From Pseudomonas sp. ATCC 13867 (GTDB lineage Bacteria > Pseudomonadota > Gammaproteobacteria > Pseudomonadales > Pseudomonadaceae): a DNA stretch of 64,000 nt. Shown one piece after another: positions 18,527-27,785 of the stretch (position 1 is its first letter; each line of letters opens with the position of its first letter). Position numbers and translations under genes: made by a program. The stretch lies in assembly GCF_000349845.1 (NCBI RefSeq), contig NC_020829.1, positions 5,525,001 to 5,589,000 of the forward strand, in the 5' to 3' direction. The notes under the pieces are model-generated. The model saw only the letters and a list, made by a program, of their open reading frames with translations, was not told the origin of the DNA and made no database searches.

Positions 18527-19933
18527 ATGTCCCCCACGCCGTTTTCCCCCGAACTGCTCTGCCCCGCCGGCTCGCTGAAAAGCCTGCGCCACGCCTTCGC
18601 CTACGGCGCCGATGCTGTCTACGCCGGCCAGCCGCGCTACAGCCTGCGGGTACGCAACAACGAGTTCGACCACGCCAACCTCGCCACCGGCATCAACGAG
18701 GCCCACGCCCAGGGCAAGCGCCTGTATGTGGTGGTGAACATCGCCCCGCACAACGCCAAGCTGAAGACCTTCCTGCAGGACGTGGAGTCGGTGCTCGCCC
18801 TTGGCCCGGACGCGCTGATCATGTCCGATCCCGGCCTGATCATGCTGGTTCGCCAGCATTTCCCCGAGGTTGACATCCACCTCTCGGTGCAGGCCAACGC
18901 GGTGAACTGGGCCAGCGTGGAGTTCTGGCGCCAGCAGGGGCTCAAGCGGGTGATCCTGTCCCGCGAACTGTCGCTGGAGGAAATCGGCGAGATCCGCGAG
19001 CGGGTGCCAGGCATGGAGCTGGAAGTCTTCGTCCATGGCGCGCTGTGCATGGCCTACTCCGGGCGCTGCCTGCTGTCGGGCTACATCAACCGCCGCGACC
19101 CCAACCAGGGCACCTGCACCAACGCCTGCCGCTGGGAGTACAAGACCCACGCCGCCCACGAGGACGAATTGGGCCACGCCGTTCGCAACGTCGAGCCGAC
19201 CCTGGGGCTCGGCGTGCCGACGAAGGACATCTTCCTGCTCGAAGAGGGCAACCGCCCCGGCGAGCTAATGGAGACCTTCGAGGACGAGCACGGCACCTAC
19301 ATCATGAACTCCAAGGACCTGCGCGCCATCCAGCACGTGCAACGTTTGACGCAGATGGGCGTGCATTCGCTGAAGATCGAGGGTCGGACCAAGTCCCACT
19401 ACTACGTCGCGCGCACCGCCCAGGCCTACCGCAAGGCCATCGACGACGCCGTCGCCGGGCGCGCCTTCGACCTCGGCCTGATGGACACCCTGGAGTCCCT
19501 CGCCCACCGCGGCTACACCGAGGGCTTCCTGCGCCGCCACGTGCACGACGAGTACCAGAACTACCAGTACGGCCACTCGCTGTCCGAGCGCCAGCAGTTC
19601 GTTGGCGAGTTCACCGGCGAGCGCCGCCACGGCCTGGCCGAGGTGCGGGTGAAGAACCGCTTCGCGGTGGGCGACAGCATCGAGCTGATGACCCCGGCCG
19701 GCAACCGCACCTTCCGCCTGCACGCCCTGGAGAACAACCGGGGAGAATCCATTGGCGTCGCGCCCGGCGACGGCCATGTCGTCTACATCCCGGCGCCCGA
19801 GGAGCTGGACCTGCAATACGCACTACTGATGCGCAACCTGAACGGCGGCACCACGCGCGATGCACGGGAGCCTGCTGCCGCGGTGGGTGGTTGCGGGAGC
19901 GATTGCGGCACCTGCGGGTGTGGCGGGAGCTGA
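18527..19933 (+). CDS. trhP: Peptidase U32 family protein, TrhP (YegQ)-like
   Basis: This 468-residue protein carries the full U32 signature EVFVHGALCMAYSGRCLLS and the downstream RDPNQGTCTNACRW cysteines that likely hold an iron-sulfur cluster. In E. coli YegQ (TrhP) makes 5-hydroxyuridine at position 34 of several tRNAs; the longer relative RlhA acts on 23S rRNA. The length and the C-terminal beta-barrel region fit TrhP rather than RlhA. The last 15 residues are unusually rich in Cys and Gly (GGCGSDCGTCGCGG), suggesting an added metal site. It is a single gene bordered by REP elements. Confidence 0.82.
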   Translation: MSPTPFSPELLCPAGSLKSLRHAFAYGADAVYAGQPRYSLRVRNNEFDHANLATGINEAHAQGKRLYVVVNIAPHNAKLKTFLQDVESVLALGPDALIMSDPGLIMLVRQHFPEVDIHLSVQANAVNWASVEFWRQQGLKRVILSRELSLEEIGEIRERVPGMELEVFVHGALCMAYSGRCLLSGYINRRDPNQGTCTNACRWEYKTHAAHEDELGHAVRNVEPTLGLGVPTKDIFLLEEGNRPGELMETFEDEHGTYIMNSKDLRAIQHVQRLTQMGVHSLKIEGRTKSHYYVARTAQAYRKAIDDAVAGRAFDLGLMDTLESLAHRGYTEGFLRRHVHDEYQNYQYGHSLSERQQFVGEFTGERRHGLAEVRVKNRFAVGDSIELMTPAGNRTFRLHALENNRGESIGVAPGDGHVVYIPAPEELDLQYALLMRNLNGGTTRDAREPAAAVGGCGSDCGTCGCGGS

Positions 19934-19982
19934 CCTGAAGGCATCGCGGACAAGCACACGCAGGAACAGCGGCAGACTGCGG

Positions 19983-20019
19983 TTCGCCAGCAAGAACTAG
20001 GCGTCCCCCTCGTTCCTGA
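19983..20019. repeat. Single variant REP arm with 14-nt insertion
   Basis: One REP-derived arm with the AACTAGGCGTCCCC block at its centre and slightly degraded flanks. No standard partner arm is adjacent. Confidence 0.75.
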
Positions 20020-20043
20020 GAGGAGCGGAAACGCCGCGCCTGT

Positions 20044-20757
20044 TCAGGGATTCTGCAGAAACACCACATACCCCCTGAACCAGGGACTCCGTGCCAGGTA
20101 GTCCGGCGCCCGCCACTCCCCGTACTGCGCCAGTCCGATGCGGAACGGCAGCTGCAGCCGCGCCACCTTCGGCAGGTACGCCGCATAGTTGGGAATGGTC
20201 TGCCGCCCCTGGTAGGTCTGCACCACCACCTCGTCCACCACGCCGGCCAGGCGGTTGAGGGTTTCCGGCGCGCCGTTGCTGCCCCAGTCCATCAGCCCGG
20301 TGATGCTCAGCCGGCAATTGGCCGGCAAGCGCCGGCGCAGGTCTTCGAGGAAATCGACGTATTCGCCCAGGTAGCGGGTGCGCGCGTCGAAGTCGATCTG
20401 CACGCCCACCACCGGATTGCCGGCGGCGCGCCAGCGGCGCAGCTGGGCCAGCAGGGTGCGGTAGATATCCTCGTGCCAGCGCAGGGTATGGGCGCGGTAG
20501 ACCACCCAGACCTCACCCTGCGACAGGCGCGGAATGGCGATGCCCTGGGCGATCAGCCGGGCACGGCCGTCCTGGTAGCGTGGCGCGCTGACCTGCCCTT
20601 GCAGCACGTAGAGCGTGCGCGCCTGGGCCAGCACCGGCTGCGCGGCCACGCCGCTCCACAACCAGAAGGCATCGTGGTCGGCGGCGTTCACCTCGCCCGC
20701 GCCAGCCGGGGCGCTGCCCAAGAGCAGCGCCACCCCGACCGCGACAGCCCGCAGCAT
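20044..20757 (-). CDS. DUF3142 family exported protein
   Basis: A 237-residue protein with a signal peptide (MLRAVAVGVALLLGSAPAGA). The body looks like a TIM-barrel glycoside-hydrolase-type fold: QIDFDARTRYLGEYVDFLEDLR, LSITGLMDWG and VDEVVVQTYQGRQT line up with DUF3142 proteins. Conserved acidic residues in QIDFDA could be catalytic, but no activity is known. It starts only 4 bases after the stop of the large upstream gene, so the two are almost certainly one operon and may act together in the periplasm. Confidence 0.78.
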   Translation of the reverse strand: MLRAVAVGVALLLGSAPAGAGEVNAADHDAFWLWSGVAAQPVLAQARTLYVLQGQVSAPRYQDGRARLIAQGIAIPRLSQGEVWVVYRAHTLRWHEDIYRTLLAQLRRWRAAGNPVVGVQIDFDARTRYLGEYVDFLEDLRRRLPANCRLSITGLMDWGSNGAPETLNRLAGVVDEVVVQTYQGRQTIPNYAAYLPKVARLQLPFRIGLAQYGEWRAPDYLARSPWFRGYVVFLQNP

Positions 20758-20761
20758 CGGT

Positions 20762-22933
20762 TTACCAGTAGTACTTCAGCGCCTTCGCCCAGGGCGTGGC
20801 GGCGTACTGGCTCTTGAGGGTGCGGAACCACTGCTTGCGCTGGGACGGGGGGATGTCCTGGCTGCCGCAGCCATTGAAGCCGCTGGGTGCGTAGCAGTTG
20901 ATCGCACGGAACAGCGCATAGGCGCGGTCGTCTTCGGGCGCCTGCTTGTCGGCGATGACCTTGAGGTAACCGTCCATCCGCGAGTAGGCCGTGCCGGGGA
21001 ACAGCGATTCGCCGCCGCCCAGTTCGCGTTCGCTGGGCTGGCTGTCCAGCGGGAAGCCATCCAGGCCATTGCGCAGGATGAACTCGCCCAGGCAGTTCAG
21101 CGCCTTGGGCGGCCGCGGGTTCTGCAGCAGGTCGCGGGCCACGTCGACGATGGCCGGACATTCGTAGCCGGTGTCGTTCTTGCCGCCCGGCCACTGGAAC
21201 AGCGTCAGCGGCATGCTGCCGTAGAGGTAGCCGATGCTGGCGCCCAGCGGCTTGCTGGTCGGCTCGGCGGGCAGCAGCGCGAGGTCGTCGATGAAGGCCT
21301 GGTACTGGCCGTGCAGCAGGTCCTTGTAGAGCAGGGCGAACAGCGCGGTGTCGCGTTCCTCGACCGAGGCCAAGGCGGAGCGCGCCTGCTGGCGCAGCAG
21401 GTCGGGGCCGGCGACGTGGCGCAGAAGAATCTCGCGGATGATCGGCGTCTGCACTGGCGATCCCTCGGCGAAGACCTTCACCAGGCGGTCGCTGCGCTCA
21501 TAGTTGAACGCCAGGGCCAGTTCCAGCTGGTCGTGCTGCAGCGGCTGGCGCACCAGGGGCAGCAGGTGCAGCCAGAGCTTCTCGGCACCCAGCCAGTCGT
21601 TGCCGGCCTCCAGGGCGAAGCCGCGCAGGGCCTGTTGGCTGAAGGCGAGGTAGTCGAGTTCCTCGGGAATCTCCTGCGGCAGGCTCTTCAGCGCCTCGGC
21701 GGGCTTCTCCTCCACGTACAGGCGGTAGGCCGCGGTCAGGTAGTCGTGCAGCGCCGGCTGGGCGGCGAACAGCTCCTTCTGCGCGGCCAGCCCGGCGCTG
21801 TCCAGGGCGCGCGCCTCGTTCGGCTCGTGATGGCGCATCTGGATCAGGTCGAGCACGGCCAGCAGGCGCGGGTCGCGGACGTCCACCGGGTGGGCGGTGA
21901 CCAGCAGCTTGTTGTCGACTTCCTGAATCAGCGGCCCCAGGTCGGCATCGCGGCGGGCGAACAGCTCGGCATATTCCCCGGCCAGCCGGCCCTCGTCGCT
22001 CATCAGCCAATACACTCGGCGCAGCAGGCCCTTGGCCGAGGCAGCGTACTGGCCCTGTGGATAACGCTTGAGGTAGTCGCCCAGGCTCGCCTCGGCGTTC
22101 TTCAGCACGTTCTTGTCGACCTTGCGCAGATCGGGGTAGCCCATGTCGTCGAAGGCGTTCTGCTGGGCCTCGTTGAGCTGGCCACGGGCGACCATGTAGC
22201 GGGCGGTTTCCTGCAGCCAGGGCAGGTTGCTGTCCTGCAGCGCGCGGAAGGCCTTGAGCGCCTCGCCGAAGCGCCCGCTGTAAAACTCCGCCGCGCCCTT
22301 GAGGTAGGTGGCGAAAGCCTTGCCCTGTGCGGATTTCAGGTCGCCGGGCAGCATCACGGTGAGCTGGGTTTCGTCCCACTGGCAGGCACCGAGCAGAGTC
22401 AGGCGCGCACGCGCCAGGCTCTGCCGCTCGTCGGTCGGCAACCCCTCGACGAGCAGCAACTGGCCGAGGAAGTCCTGCACGGTGCCGGCGTTGTTGCTGC
22501 GGCAGCGGCTGCCTTCACCGCTGGCGAAGCTGTCTGCGGACTGCGGCAGGCTGTCCGCCGGCAGGCCGATGCGCGCCACCAGGTCGGCCAGCGGCGCGGA
22601 CGTCTGGGTGCCGTTCGCCGGGCCGTCGGCATCGGCGGAGAGCCCATCGTCGAGCCAGCGCGCCATCGGGAACGGCACCTTGCCGTAACCCAGCTGCTGC
22701 TCGTCATCGGAGAGCGGCCGGTCCGCAATGGTCGCCTGCCCGTCGTCGGCCAGCAGCAATTGCAGGTTGATCCGGCTGTCGTTGCCGGGGCTCAGGAACG
22801 GCAGGCTGTTGCACAAATCCAGCGTGTCGCGCTTGAGGTTCCAGCTCGGGTAGCAGGCGTCGTCGCTGCTCGCGCGCGCTTCCTGCACGCCAAGGCAGCC
22901 AATCGTCAGGGCCAGTAGGGTGAGCAGACGCAT
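20762..22933 (-). CDS. Large exported protein of unknown function (PA5441-like)
   Basis: This 723-residue protein has a signal peptide ([21 protein letters not shown]) and then a mostly helical body without transmembrane segments. Segments such as [25 protein letters not shown] and [23 protein letters not shown] look like tetratricopeptide-type repeats. A periplasmic scaffold or assembly role is possible, but nothing specific can be claimed. It leads a two-gene operon with the DUF3142 gene. I recall a similar large protein at PA5441 in PAO1, next to the zwf/U32 genes. Confidence 0.75.
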   Translation of the reverse strand: MRLLTLLALTIGCLGVQEARASSDDACYPSWNLKRDTLDLCNSLPFLSPGNDSRINLQLLLADDGQATIADRPLSDDEQQLGYGKVPFPMARWLDDGLSADADGPANGTQTSAPLADLVARIGLPADSLPQSADSFASGEGSRCRSNNAGTVQDFLGQLLLVEGLPTDERQSLARARLTLLGACQWDETQLTVMLPGDLKSAQGKAFATYLKGAAEFYSGRFGEALKAFRALQDSNLPWLQETARYMVARGQLNEAQQNAFDDMGYPDLRKVDKNVLKNAEASLGDYLKRYPQGQYAASAKGLLRRVYWLMSDEGRLAGEYAELFARRDADLGPLIQEVDNKLLVTAHPVDVRDPRLLAVLDLIQMRHHEPNEARALDSAGLAAQKELFAAQPALHDYLTAAYRLYVEEKPAEALKSLPQEIPEELDYLAFSQQALRGFALEAGNDWLGAEKLWLHLLPLVRQPLQHDQLELALAFNYERSDRLVKVFAEGSPVQTPIIREILLRHVAGPDLLRQQARSALASVEERDTALFALLYKDLLHGQYQAFIDDLALLPAEPTSKPLGASIGYLYGSMPLTLFQWPGGKNDTGYECPAIVDVARDLLQNPRPPKALNCLGEFILRNGLDGFPLDSQPSERELGGGESLFPGTAYSRMDGYLKVIADKQAPEDDRAYALFRAINCYAPSGFNGCGSQDIPPSQRKQWFRTLKSQYAATPWAKALKYYW

Positions 22934-23098
22934 GGAGAATCCTTGTCCGTTGGGCCCGCGCAGCGGGCGCGGAAAGTTGGCTCAGGGGACGAATCTTACC
23001 TCGCACTCCCCACACTTGCGCGCTTCCGTCACGGCAAACTGTAAACACGAACTACCGCACGCCAGAGCCTGCGACACGTTGTCCAGCTGGGGGCTTGT

Positions 23099-23112
23099 TT
23101 GTTCCGGCTCAA
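23099..23112 (+). promoter_or_regulatory. Candidate Anr/Dnr box before nirK
   Basis: TTGTT-CCGG-CTCAA matches TTGAT-N4-ATCAA at 8 of 10 positions, and its spacer resembles that of the P. aeruginosa nirS box. It lies 66 bases before the nirK start, a fitting distance for an activator at about -41. Confidence 0.5.
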
Positions 23113-23178
23113 AGAAGATTCCCACCCAACAGGTATCTCTGTACTCAACGACAGTTCGTCCATTACGGAGATGTACCT

Positions 23179-24333
23179 ATGCATGATCAGGAAGAGATGT
23201 CCCTTTCCCGGCGTACCCTGCTGGCTGGCGCGGTAGTGCTCGGCGTTACCGGCTCGATGCTCGGCAGCGGACGTGCCCTGGCCAGGGGCGGAGAGCCGGC
23301 GCCGAAGAACATGGGGCCGGCACCTGACCTGTCCAAACTGGAGCACGTCAAGGTCGATCTGGTCGCCCCGCCCTTCGTCCATGCACACGAGCAGCGCGTC
23401 AGCGGCAAGCCTCGCGTGGTCGAGTTCCGCATGGTGATCGAAGAGAAGAAGCTGGTCATCGACGACGATGGCACCGAGATCCACGCCATGACCTTCAACG
23501 GCTCGGTTCCCGGCCCGATGATGGTGGTGCACCAGGACGACTACTTGGAGCTCACCCTGGTCAACCCGGCCACCAACACCCTGACCCACAACATCGACTT
23601 CCACGCCTCTACCGGTGCCCTGGGTGGCGGCGCGCTGACCATCATCCAGCCCGGCGAGGAAGTGAAGCTGCGCTTCCGTGCGACCCGCCCCGGCGTGTTC
23701 GTCTACCACTGCGCACCGGGCGGCGCGATGATCCCGTGGCACGTGGTCTCGGGCATGAACGGCGCGATCATGGTGCTGCCGCGCGATGGCCTGAAGGACC
23801 GCGACGGCAAGGCGCTGAAGTACGACAAGGTGGTCTACATCGGCGAGCAGGACTACTACGTCCCGCGCGACAAGGACGGCAAGTTCAAGCGCTACGCAAC
23901 GCCGATGGAAGGCTACAACGACACGCTGGAAGTCATGAAGGGGCTGATCCCCAGCCACATCGTGTTCAACGGCAAGGTCGGCGCGCTGACCGGCAAGAAC
24001 GCACTGACCGCCAATGTCGGCGAGACCATGCTGATCATCCATTCCCAGGCCAACCGCGACACCCGCCCGCACCTGATCGGCGGCCACGGCGACCACGTAT
24101 GGGCCACCGGCAAGTTCCACAACCCGCCGGAGGAAGACCTGGAAACCTGGTTCATCCCAGGCGGCGCGGCCGGCGCTGCGCTCTACACCTTCCTGCAGCC
24201 GGGCCTGTACACCTACCTCAACCACAACCTGATCGAGGCCGTCCTGCTGGGCGCCGCCGCGCACATCCAGGTCGAAGGCAAGTGGGACTCCGACCTGATG
24301 AGCCAGATCGAGCCGCCAACGCCGATCAAGTAA
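23179..24333 (+). CDS. nirK: Copper-containing nitrite reductase (NO-forming)
   Basis: This 384-residue periplasmic enzyme reduces nitrite to nitric oxide. It begins with a twin-arginine signal ([17 protein letters not shown]). Two cupredoxin domains follow. Type 1 copper ligands are visible as H137, C178, H188 and M193 (motifs [22 protein letters not shown]), and type 2 ligands as H142, H177 and H298 ([10 protein letters not shown]), so both copper sites are complete. The start at 23179 has GGAG about 8 bases upstream. Length and motif spacing fit class I NirK. The next gene, nirV, follows on the same strand after 66 bases containing a hairpin. Confidence 0.96.
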   Translation: MHDQEEMSLSRRTLLAGAVVLGVTGSMLGSGRALARGGEPAPKNMGPAPDLSKLEHVKVDLVAPPFVHAHEQRVSGKPRVVEFRMVIEEKKLVIDDDGTEIHAMTFNGSVPGPMMVVHQDDYLELTLVNPATNTLTHNIDFHASTGALGGGALTIIQPGEEVKLRFRATRPGVFVYHCAPGGAMIPWHVVSGMNGAIMVLPRDGLKDRDGKALKYDKVVYIGEQDYYVPRDKDGKFKRYATPMEGYNDTLEVMKGLIPSHIVFNGKVGALTGKNALTANVGETMLIIHSQANRDTRPHLIGGHGDHVWATGKFHNPPEEDLETWFIPGGAAGAALYTFLQPGLYTYLNHNLIEAVLLGAAAHIQVEGKWDSDLMSQIEPPTPIK

Positions 24334-24340
24334 GACCCGC

Positions 24341-24362
24341 GGCCGGCCCGTAGGGGCCGGCC
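24341..24362 (+). other. Intercistronic hairpin, nirK-nirV
   Basis: A 9-bp perfect stem (GGCCGGCCC / GGGCCGGCC) with a 4-base loop starts 7 bases after the nirK stop. There is no T tract, so it is more likely an mRNA stabiliser or attenuator than a full terminator. Confidence 0.6.
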
Positions 24363-24399
24363 ATTTCCCGGCTATCTCCCGGAGCGGACATCGCAGCCC

Positions 24400-25215
24400 A
24401 TGCGCAAGACAACCCTGATCGGCGTACCCGTCGCGCTCCTGGTCGGCGCCGCCATCCTGCTGCTGCAGCCGCAGTACGACACCGAACTGGCGCCGGAAAC
24501 CGTGAAGCTGGCACCACGCGACTTCAACTTCCGCCCTGCCGGCGACTACTGGCAGGACAAGCGCGCCATCGACGCACCGTCGCGGCAGGAACAACTGCAA
24601 CCGCGCTTCGAGGTGATGAAGTACCAGGTCAGCCAGGCCGAGTACGCCCGCTGCGTGGCCGACGGCGACTGCCTGGCGCTGGACAGCGGCGACACCGCGC
24701 GCGACGACCTGCCGCTCACCGGCGCCAGCCTGCTGGACGCGCAGCTCTATGCCGACTGGCTGTCGAAGCGTACCGGCCAGGCGTGGCGCCTGCCCACCGA
24801 CCGCGAGTGGGCCTTCTTCGCCGGCTCGCGCTGGGCCGACGACGCCTTGCGCATCGAGGACGACGATGGCAGCAACCCGGCCATGCGCTGGCTGGCGCGC
24901 TATCGCTTCGAGGCCGAGACCCGCACCAGCGCCTCGGCGCTGCCACAGGCACGCGGCAGCCACGGCCTGAACGAGTTCGGTGTGGCGGACCTGGGCGGCA
25001 ACGTCTGGGAGTGGACGCAAAGCTGCCACCAGCGGGTCAACCTCGACACCCAGGGCACCCAGACCCACCGCGCGGAGTTCTGCTCGATCCGCATCGCCGA
25101 AGGCCGTCACCGCGCCGCGATCAACGATTTCGTGCGCGACGCCCGCGGCGGCGGCTGCAGCGCCGGCCAGCCGCCGGACAACCTCGGCTTCCGCCTGGTC
25201 AGGGACATCCCTTGA
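24400..25215 (+). CDS. nirV: NirV, formylglycine-generating-enzyme-like protein
   Basis: A 271-residue protein with an N-terminal membrane anchor or signal (TLIGVPVALLVGAAILLL) and a SUMF1/FGE domain: FEVMKYQVSQAEYARCV, RLPTDREWAFFAGSRW, DLGGNVWEWTQSC and a closing ARGGGCSAG...LGFRLVRD. NirV genes commonly accompany nirK, but their exact job is unresolved; a periplasmic maturation role is often suggested. It follows nirK and precedes a Crp/Fnr gene by 65 bases. Confidence 0.88.
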   Translation: MRKTTLIGVPVALLVGAAILLLQPQYDTELAPETVKLAPRDFNFRPAGDYWQDKRAIDAPSRQEQLQPRFEVMKYQVSQAEYARCVADGDCLALDSGDTARDDLPLTGASLLDAQLYADWLSKRTGQAWRLPTDREWAFFAGSRWADDALRIEDDDGSNPAMRWLARYRFEAETRTSASALPQARGSHGLNEFGVADLGGNVWEWTQSCHQRVNLDTQGTQTHRAEFCSIRIAEGRHRAAINDFVRDARGGGCSAGQPPDNLGFRLVRDIP

Positions 25216-25280
25216 TTCCCCTCAAGTTCTACCGTCCACCCTCAAAGGTATGCTGCGGCGGGACCCAGGGAATCATTGCC

Positions 25281-26009
25281 GTGACCACCGACATCTCCCT
25301 CAACCGCGCCTGGCTGGCCAACCTGCCGCCGTTCGCCAACAGCAGTCGCGAAGAACAGGACGACATCCTGCGCCAGGCCAGCGTGCTGCGCCTGCGCTGC
25401 GGCACCACCGTGTTCGAGCAGGGCGCTCCAGCGGAGGCCTTCTACCTGCTGGTCCACGGCCGCCTGAAAGCGACCCAGCTCACCGGCGACGGCCAGCGCG
25501 TGCTGGTGCGCCTGGTCAATCCGGGGGACCTGTTCGGCTTCGTCCGCGCCCTCGGCCGACGGGACTATCCGGCCACCGCCAGCGCCACCCTGGAGAGCCT
25601 CGCGCTGTCCTGGCCGACCAGCCAATGGGAACCCCTGCTGGCACGCCATCCCGGTTTCGCACTGAACACCGTGCAGGCCATCGGCGTGCGCTTGCAGGAG
25701 GCCCACGTGCGTTTCTGCGAACTGGCCACCGAGGAAGTCGAGCGCCGGGTCGCCCACACCGTCCTGCGTCTGGTGCAGCAATCCGGCTCTCCGGAGGCAG
25801 AGGGCATCCGCATCGATTTTCCGGTCACCCGCCAGGACATCGCCGAGATGACCGGCACCACCCTGCACACCGTCTCGCGCATCCTCAGCGCCTGGGAAGA
25901 CCGCGGCCTGGTGCGCGGCGGGCGGCAGAAGCTGCTGGTCCGCAACCCTCAGCAACTGATGCAGATCGCCGGCGGCGACGAGCGGGAATCGGCGCCTGGA
26001 GGCGCTTGA
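25281..26009 (+). CDS. Crp/Fnr-family regulator, NnrR-like recognition helix
   Basis: A 242-residue protein with an N-terminal cyclic-nucleotide-type sensor barrel (GTTVFEQGAPAEAFYLLVHG) and a C-terminal winged helix (VTRQDIAEMTGTTLHTVSRILSAWEDRGLV). It has no N-terminal cysteine cluster, so it is not an Anr/FNR oxygen sensor. The recognition helix reads HTVSR where FNR and Dnr have ETxSR; that Glu-to-His change should alter DNA specificity. The start is GTG at 25281. It lies in the nirK-nirV transcription unit, and the stop codon overlaps the Anr/Dnr box of the next gene. A role in nitrite or NO control is likely by context. Confidence 0.85.
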   Translation: MTTDISLNRAWLANLPPFANSSREEQDDILRQASVLRLRCGTTVFEQGAPAEAFYLLVHGRLKATQLTGDGQRVLVRLVNPGDLFGFVRALGRRDYPATASATLESLALSWPTSQWEPLLARHPGFALNTVQAIGVRLQEAHVRFCELATEEVERRVAHTVLRLVQQSGSPEAEGIRIDFPVTRQDIAEMTGTTLHTVSRILSAWEDRGLVRGGRQKLLVRNPQQLMQIAGGDERESAPGGA

Positions 26010-26019
26010 CTGCAATCAA
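26006..26019 (+). promoter_or_regulatory. Anr/Dnr box before ytfE/dnrN
   Basis: TTGAC-TGCA-ATCAA matches the consensus at 9 of 10 positions. Its first bases include the TGA stop of the upstream regulator gene. It lies about 90 bases before the repair-protein start. Confidence 0.8.
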
Positions 26020-26108
26020 GGAGCTTCGCGCGCGCCCTTCCCTAGACTGACCACCACCGCCGCCACGACGACTGCGGCCGCCCGTGTCCACTCCACCCGA
26101 GGCCTGCC

Positions 26109-26780
26109 ATGAACGAAAACCTCACCGAACGCACCCTCAGCGACCTGGCCTTCAGCGTGCCCGGCAGCACCGCGCTGTTCCACGACTACAAGCTCGATTT
26201 CTGCTGCGCCGGGCAGCGCAGCCTGCGCGAAGCGGCCAGCGAGCAAGGCCTCGACGCCCAGCGCATCGCCGATGAGCTCAAGGCCCTGCCGTCGGCCAAC
26301 GAACAGACCGACTGGCGGCTCAGCAGCAACGACCAGTTGATCGACCACATCCTCGAGCGCTACCACAAGGTCCACCGTGAGCAGCTGCCGGCGCTGATCC
26401 CGCTGGCCGAACGTGTCGAGAACACCCATGCCGCGCACCCGCAATGCCCGGCCGGCCTGACCGCGCACCTGAAGAAGATGCAGGAAGAGCTGGAATGGCA
26501 TATGTGCAAGGAGGAGAGCGTGCTCTTCCCCTGGCTGCGCCAGGGGATTCCGCTGACCCACGTGCAGGGGCCGATCGGCGTGATGCGTCATGAGCACGAC
26601 GAGCATTCGCAGTCGCTGGCGGTGCTGGCCGATCTGACCGGCGACCTCACCGTGCCCACCGATGGCTGCAACAGCTGGCGCCGGCTCTACACCGGTCTGG
26701 AAGAGCTGCGCCGAGACCTGATGCAGCATATCCACCTGGAGAACAACCTGCTTTTCCTCGGCGCCAACCATCCGGCCTGA
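26109..26780 (+). CDS. dnrN: Iron-sulfur cluster repair di-iron protein (YtfE/DnrN)
   Basis: This 223-residue cytosolic hemerythrin-like protein repairs iron-sulfur clusters damaged by nitric oxide. The ScdA-type N-terminal part holds a paired cysteine (DYKLDFCCAG, about residue 31). The di-iron site is marked by spaced histidine and glutamate residues: HILERYHKVHREQ, EEL-EWHMCKEESVLFPW, MRHEHDEHS and HIHLENNLLF. It lies between two Crp/Fnr regulator genes inside the denitrification island, and an Anr/Dnr box precedes it, as expected for an NO-stress gene. YtfE, Ric and ScdA are equivalent names. Confidence 0.93.
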   Translation: MNENLTERTLSDLAFSVPGSTALFHDYKLDFCCAGQRSLREAASEQGLDAQRIADELKALPSANEQTDWRLSSNDQLIDHILERYHKVHREQLPALIPLAERVENTHAAHPQCPAGLTAHLKKMQEELEWHMCKEESVLFPWLRQGIPLTHVQGPIGVMRHEHDEHSQSLAVLADLTGDLTVPTDGCNSWRRLYTGLEELRRDLMQHIHLENNLLFLGANHPA

Positions 26781-26887
26781 GCGGCCTTCGGGCCTCAGGA
26801 GGGCTGCCAGTGACAGCTTGTCTCACCACGCTGCCGGCCAATAACGCGCATACTGGGAGGATTGTCCCCGCCCAGGAGCGCTCCGCC

Positions 26888-27571
26888 ATGCTCGCGCATC
26901 GCGTCCACCACCAGATTCTGTGCGGCCACCACCTGTTCAACGTGCTCAACGAAGAACAGTTGGAGCAGCTGCTCGCCACCAGCACGCTGCTCAACCTGGA
27001 GAAAGGCGACAAGCTGTTCCTCCAGGGCGAGCCGGCCCATGCTTTCTATTTCGTGATTTCCGGTGCGGTGAAGATCTACCGCCTGACCCCGGAGGGCCAG
27101 GAGAAGGTACTGGAAGTCGTCGGCAGCCGGCAGACCTTCGCCGAGGCCATGATGCTGATGGACACCTCCAACTACGTGGCCTCGGCCCAGGCGCTGGAGC
27201 CCACGCAGGTCTATCGCTTCGCCAACCGCACCTACATGGAGTTGCTGCACAGCAACCCGCAGTTGCCCTTCTCCCTGCTCGCCACCCTCTGTGTGCGTCT
27301 GCACCGGCGGATCAACGAGATCGAGACGCTGTCGCTGAAGAACTCCACCCACCGTGTGGTGCGCTACCTGATCACCCAGCTGAACCGCCAGGGCGGCGAA
27401 GACAACCGCTTCGAACTGCCGATGGCCAAGCAACTGGTGGCCGGGCACCTGTCGATCCAGCCGGAAACCTTCTCCCGCGTGCTGCGACGGCTGATCGACG
27501 AGGACATCATCGATCTCAGCGGGCGCACCGTGCAGGTGCTCGATGTCGCCCGCCTGGAACAGTTCGAGTAA
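26888..27571 (+). CDS. dnr: Nitric-oxide-responsive Crp/Fnr regulator Dnr
   Basis: This 227-residue regulator has the same length as P. aeruginosa Dnr and matches it in long stretches I recognise: QGEPAHAFYFVISG, KIYRLTPEGQEK, INEIETLSLKNSTHRVVRYL and KQLVAGHLSIQPETFSR. Dnr binds haem, senses NO and activates nir, nor and nos promoters at TTGAT-N4-ATCAA sites. The recognition helix (PETFSR) is intact. The start at 26888 was chosen because it gives the family N terminus; an upstream extension is not conserved. No Cys cluster is present. It overlaps nothing and is followed after 3 bases by dnrP. Confidence 0.94.
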   Translation: MLAHRVHHQILCGHHLFNVLNEEQLEQLLATSTLLNLEKGDKLFLQGEPAHAFYFVISGAVKIYRLTPEGQEKVLEVVGSRQTFAEAMMLMDTSNYVASAQALEPTQVYRFANRTYMELLHSNPQLPFSLLATLCVRLHRRINEIETLSLKNSTHRVVRYLITQLNRQGGEDNRFELPMAKQLVAGHLSIQPETFSRVLRRLIDEDIIDLSGRTVQVLDVARLEQFE

Positions 27572-27574
27572 GCC

Positions 27575-27757
27575 ATGCGCCAGTGTCTGTACTGCCAGCA
27601 CGAAAGCCCCGAGGACCACGCGGACTGCCCGCAGTGCGGGATGCCGTTGCCGGTCGATCAGGAACTGGCGAAGCAGCGCCGGCTGCGGCGCTTCGCCTGG
27701 TATTGCGCGCTGCTCACGGTGTTCTGCCTGGTGATGGTGTTCTGGCTGCCGCGCTAA
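27575..27757 (+). CDS. dnrP: DnrP-like small zinc-ribbon membrane protein
   Basis: A 60-residue protein with a two-CxxC zinc ribbon (MRQCLYCQHESP...CPQCGMP) followed by one C-terminal transmembrane helix (YCALLTVFCLVMVFWLP). The stop of dnr and this ATG are 3 bases apart, so translation is probably coupled. The symbol comes from the P. stutzeri dnrNORP gene group as I recall it; the molecular role is unknown. Confidence 0.75.
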   Translation: MRQCLYCQHESPEDHADCPQCGMPLPVDQELAKQRRLRRFAWYCALLTVFCLVMVFWLPR

Positions 27758-27785
27758 GCCCCGCTCGAATGCGCTTTTGCTCTTC

